Assembly: GCA_963777725.1 (NCBI GenBank)
Contig: CAVZRR010000008.1
Location: 50,076-114,075, forward strand
Reading direction: 5' to 3'
DNA: 64,000 nt
Source: RPQJ01 sp963777725
GTDB taxonomy: Bacteria > Pseudomonadota > Gammaproteobacteria > Steroidobacterales > Steroidobacteraceae
A program made the translations under genes and the position numbers. The first letter of the stretch is position 1, and each line of letters begins with the position of its first letter. The notes beneath the pieces were generated by a model. That model was not told the DNA's origin. It saw only the letters and a list, made by a program, of their open reading frames with translations, and searched no databases. Of this stretch, positions 1-10,585 are shown piece after piece.

Positions 1-886
1 CGCGATAGCCCTGGTACTGGCCGCGCACGATGCTGCGCCGTTCGGGATGCAGCACCGCACGCAGGATCTTGGTCTTCTCGTCGCGCAGCGCCTCCGATCC
101 GGCGCCGACCGGCGGCTCCATCGCGAGGATCGCCAGCACTTCGAGCAGGTGGTTCTGCACGACGTCGCGGACCGCGCCGAGCTCCTCGTAGAGCCGTCCG
201 CGGCCTTCGACGCCGAATTTCTCGGCCATCGTGATCTGCACGCTCTCGACGTGGGTGCGATTCCAGATCGGCTCGATGATCGAGTTCGCGAAGCGGAAAT
301 AGAGCAGGTTCTGCACCGGCTCCTTGCCGAGGAAATGGTCGATGCGGTAGATCGAGCTCTCGTCGAACACCTGCTGCAGCGCGCGATTGATGGTCTGCGC
401 GCTCGACAGGTCGCGGCCGAGGGGCTTCTCGACGACCACGCGCGCGCCCGTGGCACAGCCCGAGGTGCCGAGCTTGGTCGCGACGGTGGCGAACAGGCTC
501 GGTGGAATCGCGAGGTAGTGGCACGGGTGGGCGGCGCCGTCGAGCGCGGCACGCAGCGCGGTGAAGGTCGCGTCCTCGCGGTAGTCGCCGTCCACCAGCC
601 GGAGCTTGGCCGCGAGCCGCGGCAGCAGCTCGGCGTCGGCCGGCGCGCCGTGCTCGGCCAGGCTCGCACGCATGCGCTCGACCAGCGCGTCGTGAGCCGT
701 GCCGCCGCGGGCGACACCGACGACGCATTCCGGCAGCCGCCCGCGCCGCTCGAGGCTGGCGAGCGCGGGGAAGATCTTCTTGTAGGCGAGGTCGCCGGTG
801 ATGCCGAAGATGACGAGCGCGTCGCTCGGCGGCGGGCTTGAGGTCTGCAAGGTTTGCCTTTCCTGGCCGTGCTCGCGGTTTGCCAC
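1..886 (-). CDS. zwf: Glucose-6-phosphate 1-dehydrogenase (5' part, cut by window edge)
   Basis: First enzyme of the oxidative pentose phosphate and Entner-Doudoroff routes: oxidises glucose 6-phosphate to 6-phosphogluconolactone with NADP(+), in the cytoplasm. The N-terminal nucleotide-binding segment reads VIFGITGDLAYKKIFPAL, and the family's active-site signature RIDHFLGKEPVQN lies near bases 335-375. About 295 residues are present; the C-terminal part is outside the window. I place the start at the GTG at 884-886, because an in-frame TGA lies a little upstream; TTG codons slightly further in are alternatives. The call is firm, the start moderate. Confidence 0.95.
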   Translation of the reverse strand, partial: MANREHGQERQTLQTSSPPPSDALVIFGITGDLAYKKIFPALASLERRGRLPECVVGVARGGTAHDALVERMRASLAEHGAPADAELLPRLAAKLRLVDGDYREDATFTALRAALDGAAHPCHYLAIPPSLFATVATKLGTSGCATGARVVVEKPLGRDLSSAQTINRALQQVFDESSIYRIDHFLGKEPVQNLLYFRFANSIIEPIWNRTHVESVQITMAEKFGVEGRGRLYEELGAVRDVVQNHLLEVLAILAMEPPVGAGSEALRDEKTKILRAVLHPERRSIVRGQYQGYR

Positions 887-962
887 GTTGCAATCCCGAT
901 GCCGGCAGAGTCATAAGTTTACAGGCCCAGCACACGTTTGAACGCCAAACCGGTCCCGAGCG

Positions 963-2003
963 ATGCCCGCCAACCTTTCACCCGAGTACAAGGCCGCCGC
1001 CGACGCGTTCCGCAAGGCGCGGGACCCGCAGGAACGGCTCGACCACCTGCGCGAGATGCTGCGCGTGATCCCGAAGCACAAGGGCACCGACCACCTGCAG
1101 GCCGACCTGAAGCGGCGCATCAAGGAGCTCGACGAGGAGGTTGCGGGGCCGAAGAAGGGCGGGGTGCGCGGTGGACCTGCGCTGGTCGTGCGACCAGAGG
1201 GTGCCGCGCAGGTCGCGCTGGTCGGGCCGCCGAACAGCGGCAAGTCGCTGCTGCACGATCGGTTGACGGGTTCCGGCGCTCGCAGCGGCCCGTATCCTTT
1301 CACGACGCAATACCCCGAGCCCGGCATGCTCAAGTGGCAGGACGTGCATTTCCAGCTCGTCGACCTGCCGGCCATCGCCGAGGCGCATCCGTTGCCCTGG
1401 CTCGGCGGCGCATTGCAGATGGCCGACGCCTGCCTGCTGGTGATCGACCTCGCGGATCCCGATTGCCTGCAACAGGTGGCGACCGTGCAGACCCAGTTGC
1501 GCGAGCGCAAGGTCAGCCTCGTCACCCGCTGGCCGGCCGACGTCGATGCGGGCGCGGCTGGCCTGCAGTCCGCGTCACCGGACGACGACGTCTTCGCACT
1601 GCAGTTGCCGACCTTGCTGCTCGCGAACAAAGCCGACCTGCTGACCGAACCGCAGACCGACCTCGAAGCGCTGGCCGAGCTCGAGGAGCCGCATTTCCCG
1701 GCGCTGCTGATCTCGGCGCAGTCGGGCCTCGGCCTGGGCGACCTCGGCGGCTGGCTCTGGCGGCAGCTCGGTCTGGTGCGGGTCTATACGAAGGCCCCGG
1801 GCAAACCGCCCGAGAACGAGCGGCCGTTCACGTTGCGCATGGGTGAGCAGACGGTCGCGGACGCGGCCCGCCTGGTGCATCGGGAGATGGCGCGCACGCT
1901 GAAGTACGCGCGCGTCTGGGGACGCTCGGTGGCCGCCGATGGACAGCATGTCGGGCGCGATCATCGTCTCGCGGACGGCGACACCCTCGAGCTGCACACC
2001 TGA
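963..2003 (+). CDS. TGS-domain GTPase (OBG/DRG-like)
   Basis: A 346-residue P-loop GTPase. The G1 loop GPPNSGKS is at residues 88-95, a G3-like DLPA follows, and G4 is NKAD near residue 223. The last 70 or so residues resemble a TGS domain, which in this superfamily often contacts RNA or ribosomes. The N-terminal 60 residues are charged and helical, as in DRG-type GTPases. It is not the usual bacterial ObgE or YchF, being shorter than Obg and lacking the Obg fold. The cellular role is unknown. It is separated from zwf by a short divergent gap and precedes the phospholipid cluster by 27 bases. Confidence 0.8.
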   Translation: MPANLSPEYKAAADAFRKARDPQERLDHLREMLRVIPKHKGTDHLQADLKRRIKELDEEVAGPKKGGVRGGPALVVRPEGAAQVALVGPPNSGKSLLHDRLTGSGARSGPYPFTTQYPEPGMLKWQDVHFQLVDLPAIAEAHPLPWLGGALQMADACLLVIDLADPDCLQQVATVQTQLRERKVSLVTRWPADVDAGAAGLQSASPDDDVFALQLPTLLLANKADLLTEPQTDLEALAELEEPHFPALLISAQSGLGLGDLGGWLWRQLGLVRVYTKAPGKPPENERPFTLRMGEQTVADAARLVHREMARTLKYARVWGRSVAADGQHVGRDHRLADGDTLELHT

Positions 2004-2030
2004 CGATTGCCGGCTGGGCCATAATGGCGC

Positions 2031-2671
2031 ATGGCCGAACGGCGACCCATTGCGACGCGCGAGACCGGCTGGGCCCGCGCGCTGGCCGCCGCGATCGCCC
2101 GCACCGGGCTCACGGCGAATGCGATTTCCGTGCTGGGCGCGGTGTTCGCCGTCGTCGCGGTGGCGCATTCCTGTTGTCGGGCGGCACAGGCTGGCGCGGC
2201 TGGCTGGTCGTCGCGGCGCTCGGGATCCAGCTGCGCCTGCTCTGCAACATGCTCGACGGCATGGTCGCGGTCGAGCATGGGCGGGCCACGCCGGTGGGCG
2301 CGCTCTACAACGACGTGCCCGACCGGATCGCCGACACGGTGATCCTCGTGGGCGCCGGCTACGCTCTCGCGGCGGGTGGATGGAACCCGACGCTCGGCTG
2401 GGCCTGCGCCGTGATGGCGCTGTTCACCGCGTTCGTCCGCGTGCTCGGCGGCGCGCTCGGCACGCCGCAGTTCTTCTTCGGGCCGCAGTCCAAGTCGCAG
2501 CGGATGGCGGTGTTGACGGGCGGCGCGTTGCTCGCCGCGGCGATGCCGTCCGTCGCGCGGGCCGGGCAGGTGATCACGCTGGCGCTCGCCGTGATCCTGG
2601 TCGGCTCGACGGTGACGGTCGTCCGGCGCACGCTGCGCATCGCAAGGGAACTGCGCGCGCATGCTCCTTGA
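2031..2671 (+). CDS. CDP-alcohol phosphatidyltransferase family protein (frameshifted near 2167)
   Basis: Membrane enzyme family that exchanges CMP in a CDP-alcohol for another alcohol, making phospholipid head groups or related lipids. The hallmark D-G-x2-A-R...G-x3-D-x3-D appears in variant form as LDGMVAVEHGRATPVGALYN followed by DVPDRIAD. Several hydrophobic helices follow. The first 45 residues (MAERRPIATRE onward, ending at VVAVA) lie in one frame and the rest in another. Restoring one base around 2160-2170 rejoins them into one protein of about 213 residues, so a sequencing indel is likely. It overlaps the next gene by 11 bases, which suggests co-translation with the acyltransferase-CdsA protein. 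Confidence 0.82.
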
Positions 2672-4250
2672 GCGGATCGTCTCGGCGTGCCTGCGCGGCT
2701 TGTGCCGCCTGTTCACGGGCGCGCAGCCGCGCTGGCTGTGCGACCCGCGCTCGCTGGCGCCGCGCGTCTACTTCGCGAACCACTGCTCGCACCTCGACAC
2801 GGTCGTCGTCTGGAGCACGTTGCCGGAGACGCTGCGCGAGCGCACGCGCCCAGTCGCGGCGCGCGACTACTGGGGCCACGGCACGGTGCGGCGCTTCATC
2901 GCCGAACGCGTGTTCGACGCGTTGCTGATCGATCGCAAAGGCGTCGAGGGCGCGGAACAGCTCGAGCAGCACCGGCAGCAGACGCTCGACGCGATGACCG
3001 CGGTGCTCGACAGCGAGCGGTCGCTGATCCTCTATCCGGAGGGCACGCGGGGCAGCGGCGCGGCGGTGCAGCCGTTCCGCGCGGGGCTTTACCATCTGGC
3101 GCGGGCGCGTCCCGCGGTGCCGCTCGTGCCGGTGTATCTCGGCAACCTCGCGCGGATCCTGCCGAAGGGCGCTGCGCTGCCGGTGCCGATGCAGGGGCAG
3201 GTCGTGTTCGGTCCGGAGCTGCGCATCGCGATCGGCGAGGACAAGCAGATGTTCCTCGAGCGCTGCCGGCAAGCCGTGCTGGAACTGGCGGGAGGGCGCG
3301 ACATGAGCCTGTTCGCGGACCGCGAACTCGTCTGGATGATCGGCGGCATCCTGGTCTTCCTGTCGATCGCCTCGCTGATCGCGTGGGTGCTGAAAGGACG
3401 GGCTCGCAGCGAATCCGCGCAGGCGACCGTCGCCAACCTCGTCGCCCGGATCCGCGCGTGGTGGGCCATGGTCGTCGTGTTCGGCATCGCGATCGCGACC
3501 GGAGGCTACGGCTCGCTGGTGATGTTCGCGATCGTCTCGTTCCTCGCGATGCGCGAGTTCATGACGCTGCTGCCGACGCGTCGCGCCGACCACCGCGCGA
3601 TGGTCTGGACGTTCTTCCTGTTCCTGCCGGCGCAGTACTTCTTCGTCGCGATCGGCTGGTACGGGATGTTCGCGCTGCTGATTCCCGTCTACGCGTACCT
3701 GCTGCTGCCGTCGGTGCAGGTGCTGGCCGGCGACACCGAGGATTTCCTCGCGCGCACCTCGCGGCTGCAGTGGGTGCTGATGATCTGCGTGTTCTGCGTC
3801 AGCCACGCGCCGGCGCTGCAGATGCTGGACATTCCGGGCTACGAAGGGCAGGGCGCGAAGCTGCTGCTGTTCCTCGTGGTCGTGACACAGATCTCCGACG
3901 TGCTGCAGTACACGGTCGGCAAGCTGTTCGGCAAGCGCAAGGCCGTGCCGACCGTGAGCCCGAACAAGACGGTCGAGGGCTACCTCGGTGGCGGCGGGCT
4001 CGCCGTGCTGATCGGCACGGCGCTGTGGTGGGCCACGCCGTTCGCGCCTTGGCAGGCGGCGCTGCTGTCGCTCGTGATCGTGCTCGCGGGCATCGCAGGC
4101 GGGCTCGTGATGTCGGCCGTGAAGCGCGACCGGCAGGTCAAGGACTTCGGCGCGCTGATCCCGGGTCACGGCGGCGTGCTCGACCGGATCGATTCGCTGT
4201 GCTTCTCGGCGCCGCTGTTCTTCCACCTGACGCGCTTCTTCTTCACCTGA
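2661..4250 (+). CDS. Fused PlsC-type acyltransferase and CdsA-type phosphatidate cytidylyltransferase
   Basis: One continuous 529-residue frame holds two consecutive phospholipid enzymes. Residues 1-210 are a 1-acylglycerol-3-phosphate acyltransferase domain with the catalytic NHCSHLD (N40-D46) and the EGTRG motif near 126-130; it would make phosphatidate. From about residue 215 comes a multi-helix CdsA domain making CDP-diacylglycerol, with SPNKTVEGYLGG and the C-terminal CdsA signature KRDRQVKDFGALIPGHGG. A good Shine-Dalgarno (GGGAGG) sits just before Met215 (base 3303), so the second half could also be made alone from an internal start. Whether this is a true fusion or two genes joined by an indel cannot be settled here. 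Neighbours support phospholipid synthesis. Confidence 0.85.
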   Translation: MLLERIVSACLRGLCRLFTGAQPRWLCDPRSLAPRVYFANHCSHLDTVVVWSTLPETLRERTRPVAARDYWGHGTVRRFIAERVFDALLIDRKGVEGAEQLEQHRQQTLDAMTAVLDSERSLILYPEGTRGSGAAVQPFRAGLYHLARARPAVPLVPVYLGNLARILPKGAALPVPMQGQVVFGPELRIAIGEDKQMFLERCRQAVLELAGGRDMSLFADRELVWMIGGILVFLSIASLIAWVLKGRARSESAQATVANLVARIRAWWAMVVVFGIAIATGGYGSLVMFAIVSFLAMREFMTLLPTRRADHRAMVWTFFLFLPAQYFFVAIGWYGMFALLIPVYAYLLLPSVQVLAGDTEDFLARTSRLQWVLMICVFCVSHAPALQMLDIPGYEGQGAKLLLFLVVVTQISDVLQYTVGKLFGKRKAVPTVSPNKTVEGYLGGGGLAVLIGTALWWATPFAPWQAALLSLVIVLAGIAGGLVMSAVKRDRQVKDFGALIPGHGGVLDRIDSLCFSAPLFFHLTRFFFT

Positions 4251-4253
4251 GCC

Positions 4254-4796
4254 ATGTGGTTCGCGATTGCGGCGGCCTGGGGGCTGGCGGAGGCGACGCT
4301 GTTCTTCATCGTGCCCGACGTGCTGCTGACGTGGCTCGCGGGCTTCCGGCCGCGGCTCGTCTGGCGGGCCGTGGCGGCGTGCCTGGGCGGGGCCTTGCTC
4401 GGCGGACTGCTGATGTACCTGGCGGCCGCGGACTCGCCGGAGCGGATGAGGGCGCTGCTCGAGCTGGTGCCGGCGATCAACGCGGATTTCATCGCTGCGA
4501 CGGGCGCGGCGCTGCAGGAACACTATGGCTCGCAGATGCTGCGGGCGGGATTCAGCGGCGTGCCGTACAAGATCCTCGCGGTCGAGTCCGCGGCCCAGGG
4601 GCAGTCACTGGCGACGTTTCTCGGCTGGAGCGTGCCGGCGCGGCTTTCCCGCTGGGTGCTGATCGTGCTGCTCGCCCGCGGCGTGACGCTGTTCGTGCGG
4701 TCGCGCTTCGCGGCGGCGGATCGCGTGCTGTGGACGCTGTGGGGCGTCGGCTGGAGTATCGTCTACGTCGTGTATTTCACGCTGATGGGTTGGTGA
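4254..4796 (+). CDS. DedA/VTT-like membrane protein
   Basis: A 180-residue integral membrane protein with four or five hydrophobic segments, two of them near the C-terminus. The arrangement, with a re-entrant-looking stretch around FSGVPYKILA in the middle, resembles the YqaA/DedA (SNARE-associated, VTT) group, some members of which act as lipid scramblases or flippases. It starts 3 bases after the CdsA stop and ends 4 bases before the next gene, so it is part of the same operon. The family assignment rests on topology and a weak motif rather than a decisive signature; a lipid-handling role is inferred from the neighbours. Confidence 0.6.
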   Translation: MWFAIAAAWGLAEATLFFIVPDVLLTWLAGFRPRLVWRAVAACLGGALLGGLLMYLAAADSPERMRALLELVPAINADFIAATGAALQEHYGSQMLRAGFSGVPYKILAVESAAQGQSLATFLGWSVPARLSRWVLIVLLARGVTLFVRSRFAAADRVLWTLWGVGWSIVYVVYFTLMGW

Positions 4797-4800
4797 GGCC

Positions 4801-5385
4801 GTGACGATCCCGCTCTGGTTCAAGCTCGCCTACAGCGCCTTCGTGCTCTACATCATGCTGGTCTGGTGGAAGAACTACGGCTGGAAGAATTTCCTGTGGT
4901 TCTCCGACATCGCGTTCATCGGCGCCGTGCCGGCGATGTGGCTCGAGAGCGCCGCGCTCGCCAGCGTGCTGACCGTCGCCGTGCTGGTGCCGGAGTTGCT
5001 GTGGAACTTCGACTATGCGGGCCGGCTGCTGCTGCGGCGGCGAATCACCGGGCTCACCGACTACATGTTCGAGCCGGAGCGACCGCTGTTGCTGCGCGGC
5101 CTGTCGCTGTTCCACGTGCCGCTGCCGCTCGTGCTGTTGTGGATGATCGCCGCGTACGGCTACGACGCGCGCGTCGGGCTACCCGGCGCGATCCTGCTCG
5201 CGGCGGTCGTGCTGCCCTGGAGCCGCTGGGTCAGCACGCCGGACAAGAACATCAACTGGACTTACGGGCTCGGCGCCCGCCGCGTCAGCTGGCCCGCGCC
5301 GGTCTACGTCGCGGTGTTGTTCGTTGGCTTCGTGCTGTTCGTGTTCATCCCCACCGACTGGCTGCTGCGGCACCTCCTGACTTGA
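4801..5385 (+). CDS. Integral membrane protein of unknown function
   Basis: A 194-residue protein starting with GTG at 4801, directly after the DedA-like gene. It has about six hydrophobic segments and Trp-rich loops (for example LVWWKNYGWKNFLWFSD near residues 20-36). A charged loop around residue 80 is followed by a conserved-looking PDKNINWTYG stretch. I do not recognise an enzymatic motif. It ends the phospholipid-related operon: its stop codon overlaps the -35 element of the promoter for the RNA candidate that follows. A role in membrane-lipid biology is only guilt by association. Confidence 0.75.
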   Translation: MTIPLWFKLAYSAFVLYIMLVWWKNYGWKNFLWFSDIAFIGAVPAMWLESAALASVLTVAVLVPELLWNFDYAGRLLLRRRITGLTDYMFEPERPLLLRGLSLFHVPLPLVLLWMIAAYGYDARVGLPGAILLAAVVLPWSRWVSTPDKNINWTYGLGARRVSWPAPVYVAVLFVGFVLFVFIPTDWLLRHLLT

Positions 5386-5411
5386 AAATCCCAGGCGGGA
5401 CACCCTAGAAT
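5382..5411 (+). promoter_or_regulatory. Sigma-70-like promoter of the structured RNA candidate
   Basis: TTGAAA at 5382-5387 and TAGAAT at 5406-5411 are separated by 18 bases. Both hexamers are one mismatch or so from consensus and stand out in this GC-rich setting. The predicted transcription start is near 5418, in front of the folded RNA region. Confidence 0.55.
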
Positions 5412-5418
5412 CGCGCCC

Positions 5419-5568
5419 AGCATCAAGAAAGGGACACGGGTCCCGGCCAACCTGCCTTCCCGGGCAAGGTGGCGCGCGTCGCGAGACGCGGATGCGGCCG
5501 GAAGGCAACGAAGCGGGTGAAAGCTCACTGAACCCTCCGGCGCTCGAATCGTGGCGCGGAGGGTTTTT
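5419..5568 (+). ncRNA. Candidate structured RNA or riboswitch-like leader, class unknown
   Basis: About 150 bases with a promoter in front and an intrinsic terminator at the end. Nested complementarity suggests a three-way junction. CCGGCC near 5434 pairs with GGCCGG near 5496 and encloses two hairpins. One is ACCTGCC/GGCAAGGT. The other is CGCGTC closed by a GCGA tetraloop and GACGCG. A further small hairpin, GTGA/TCAC, precedes the terminator. I compared it by eye with SRP RNA, RNase P, tmRNA, 6S, TPP, cobalamin, glycine and c-di-GMP-I motifs and found no match. It could be an independent small RNA or a terminating leader of the gene starting at 5655. Confidence 0.5.
5531..5568 (+). terminator. 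Intrinsic terminator
   Basis: A perfect 9-bp stem, AACCCTCCG with CGGAGGGTT, encloses a 17-base loop and is followed by a run of five T (5564-5568). The T-run exists only on the plus strand, so it ends the rightward transcript and lies about 85 bases before the next start codon. Confidence 0.8.
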
Positions 5569-5654
5569 CGTTTCAGCCTCCCGCCCGTCGCGCGCCGCTC
5601 GTTGGACCCACCGGTCAGGTCTGCAACGCCCGCAGAGGGCCTGGAGGTTTGACC

Positions 5655-6182
5655 ATGTTGACCGTAACGAACGCGCTGATCGACTACTGGAAGCGGCTGC
5701 CCTTCGAGCCCCCGGCCGCTCGCCGCCGTCGCCTGGACACGTTGATCGAGCGGATTCGCGCTGCCGCCGAGCGACGCGACGCGCTGCTGCCCTTCGCGCT
5801 CGGCGACGTCGAGGACGGCATCGTCGCGGCCGCGACTCGCGAATACCTGCACTCGGCCGGGGCCGCTACGCGCGATCGCCATGCCGCGCTTCATGACACG
5901 ATCGAGTGGATCCGCCGCAGCCTCGTACTGAACCGCGGTGCCGTGTTCGCCGAGTTGCTGTCGCTCGAGGATGAGTCGGTCACGGCTCGGCTGGCGCCGC
6001 TGCGCCTCGGCCTGTCCACCAGCGAAGTGGCAACGGCGTGCCGCAACCTCGCGCCGCGACCGGGCAGCCTGGTGGCCGAGTTCCTGTCGGACTGGCTCGG
6101 GTTGCTCGATGGCGGCGAACTGCAGGCCGAGCGCAGCATCGTCTGCGCGGCACTCGCGGAGACCTGCGCGAAGGCCGCCTGA
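5655..6182 (+). CDS. Hypothetical protein, soluble and mostly helical
   Basis: A 175-residue Arg- and Ala-rich protein with no signal peptide or membrane segment. ATG 5655 is preceded by a strong GGAGG at 5643-5647, so I prefer it to an upstream TTG. The sequence looks all-helical (runs such as LDTLIERIRAAAERRDALL) and carries no motif I recognise. It sits downstream of the candidate RNA and its terminator, and it is convergent with the transglycosylase gene, the two stops being five bases apart. If the RNA is an attenuator, this is its target. Confidence 0.75.
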   Translation: MLTVTNALIDYWKRLPFEPPAARRRRLDTLIERIRAAAERRDALLPFALGDVEDGIVAAATREYLHSAGAATRDRHAALHDTIEWIRRSLVLNRGAVFAELLSLEDESVTARLAPLRLGLSTSEVATACRNLAPRPGSLVAEFLSDWLGLLDGGELQAERSIVCAALAETCAKAA

Positions 6183-6187
6183 GCGAG

Positions 6188-8151
6188 TTACTGCGCGGAC
6201 GCGGAAGCATCCGCGGCCGCCGGGCGAATCATGCCGCGCCAGGCGTTGGCATCGCGCGGCTTGCCGTCCTCGAGCCACGCGAAAACCAGCGAATGCCAGT
6301 GCACGCGCTGCACGTAGGCGCGCGTCTCGTTGTACGGGATGTTCTCCACCCAGACGTCCGTTTCCATCGGCGCGGTCGGCAGCCAGCGTCGGGCCGCGCC
6401 CGGCCCCGCGTTGTAGCCGGCGATCGCAATCGGCCACTGGCCGTCGGCCCGGTCGAGCAGTCCGCGCAGATAGGTGGAGCCGAGCTTCACGTTCACGGAT
6501 GGAATCAGCAGGTCGCCGAGCGAAGGCCGCGCGCAGCCCCGCGGAGGCGGCCGTGCGGCGCGCGGTTTCCGGCAGCAGTTGCATCAAGCCGGTCGCGCCC
6601 GCGCTCGAGCGCGCGTCGGTGCGGAACAGGCTCTCCTGGCGGATCACCGCGTAGATCAGTTCCTCGGGCAGCCGTGTCGCGCGCGCCGCCTGGCGCACCT
6701 CGGCGTCGAACGGCCTCGGGTACAGCAACTCGTAGTCATTGAAGATGCCGAGCTTGGCCGCCGTCGCGATCGCCTGCAGGTGCCAGCCCCAGCCCGAGGC
6801 CAGCCGCACGGCCTGCGCCTGCAGCTCCGGTGCGAGCGCATCCGTCGCCACGCGCCACTCCAGGTTCGCTTCGCTCTGCAGATCCACCAGGATCAGTTCG
6901 CGCGTCCGCACGAGCCCCGGTTCGGCAGCGACACGCTGCAACGTGGCGGCATCGCGCGGAATCGGCTGCAGCGACGGCGTAAAGCGCTGGCCGAGCCGCG
7001 CGGCGGACAGCGCTGCGTACCAGTTGTCGGTCGGCAGCACGGCCGCATAACCGCGGCTGGCGGCCTCTCGATCGCCGCGTTGCTCGGCGGCGCGCGCATC
7101 CCAGTAGCGCCAGCGATTCTGGTTGCGCAACGTCTCGGGCATCTCGGCAAGCGCCCGCTGCACGAGCGCCCAGTCGCCGACCCACAGCGCGGCACGCACG
7201 CGCCACTCGTGGCCGCGCTCGTCGAGGTCGTCGGGGTGCACTTTCGCGAAGAATTCCAGCGTGCGCGGATGGCGACTCCACGCGAACGGCAACGCGACGG
7301 CCAGCGCGAACGGGCTCGCGGCGCGCTCGTCGAAACCGCGCGCCTGGACGAGTGCCGGAAACCGTGCTGCTGCGGCCTCCGTGTCGGCACGCGCCGCACG
7401 TGACCACCCGTCGAGCAGCGCGGGCGTCTCGACGGCGCGGCTGGGCGCGGCGATCAGGGCGTCGACCGCGGTTCGCGGCTGCTCGATCAAGGCCGCCCAT
7501 TGGTTGATCGGTGCCGCCTGCGCGTCCGGCAGCGAACGCGCGAGGAAACGTGCCAGCGCCGCTTCGCCCGCACCCAGGGCGAGGCGGGCCCGCTTCTCGA
7601 CCAGCGCCGGGGTCAGCAGCGATTGTCCGCGCAGCCAGTCGATGACCGGATCGCAGGCGGGCGGCAGGCTGCCCGGCGTGAGGTACATCGCCGTCGCGGA
7701 TTCCTCGAGCCCCGCGGTTCGCCCGAGCGCGATGCGGGCCGCGAGTGCGTTGCAGCGGGCGGCCGCTGTGTCGTCGAGGTCCTCGCGATAGGCGGTGAGG
7801 TAGGCGTCCCACTGCTTGCGCAGCGCGAGTTCCATCAACCAGCTGCGGCGCAACGAACGCGCGACCGGCTGGTCGCCGTTGGCCGCCAGGAATGCCGCGA
7901 TGTCCGCGGCAGCCGCCGGATCCGTAAGCCGGCGCTGCAGGCGCGCGGCCTGCAGGTACGGGTAGAGCGGGTAGCTGCGCAGGGCGTCGCTGTCCGTCGA
8001 CCGCGGCGTCGGGTGCGAGGGTGGCGACCGCGGCGTAGGCCGACTGGAACTCGCGGCGGGCTGCGGAGTTTGGATCGGCTTTGACCGCTGCGGTAGACAG
8101 GACCAGGAGCAGCGCGGCGAATCGGAACAAGGGCATCAGACGCATCCGCAC
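6188..8151 (-). CDS. slt: Soluble lytic murein transglycosylase (two frameshifts, near 7998 and 6520)
   Basis: Periplasmic enzyme that cleaves the MurNAc-GlcNAc bond of peptidoglycan, leaving 1,6-anhydroMurNAc. A signal peptide (FRFAALLLVLSTAAVKA) is followed by a long helical superhelix. The catalytic domain carries the Glu in VIRQESLFRTDARSSAGA, then GLMQLLPETA, and GYNAGPG near the C-terminus. The three parts lie in three frames. The joins fall around 7995-8000, where ...LAPDAAVD should continue as SDALRSYP, and around 6515-6525, where ...AGLRA should continue as SLGDLLIPSVNVKLG. All parts are conserved, so single-base errors are more likely than decay. The start is the GTG at 8149-8151, with an ATG two codons inside. 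Confidence 0.9.
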
Positions 8152-8285
8152 AGTTTACCGACAGGTCTGCATCCAGCGCTGATCCACGGGCAAGCTACTT
8201 GCAGAAGCGCCACCGGTCTTGAGTACCAGGTCGGTAAGTCCATGATTCTCAAAGATTCGCGGTCTCGCCAGAATTGGGATTCCGC

Positions 8286-8313
8286 AAATCCGACGGATCC
8301 GACCACCGGCACC
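8286..8313 (+). repeat. Single arm of a dispersed palindromic element
   Basis: This 28-base stretch is identical to 28 bases of the right arm of the perfect inverted repeat at 32021-32087. The left arm here is degenerate. It lies between the divergent slt and fadB starts. Confidence 0.7.
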
Positions 8314-8400
8314 TCTCGGAAAGCACGGTTAACAATTCTGTTGCGGTGCCGCAAACTGCGCGGTACGCCCGCGTGGACTCAAACGAAGGGAGATGTCCCC

Positions 8401-10551
<2,151 letters not shown>

Positions 10552-10585
10552 CCCTCGGCCCATCACGAATTCGGGAGAGATCAAC

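Noticed and set aside
5419..5568. SRP RNA, RNase P, tmRNA or a common riboswitch
   Set aside because: None of the conserved cores I know (for example the SRP GGAAGCAGCC loop or the cobalamin and TPP boxes) is present; left as unassigned.
8242..8400. Longer N-terminus for FadB
   Set aside because: The frame is open upstream, but it runs through the dispersed repeat and lacks a ribosome-binding site; ATG 8401 matches the family start.
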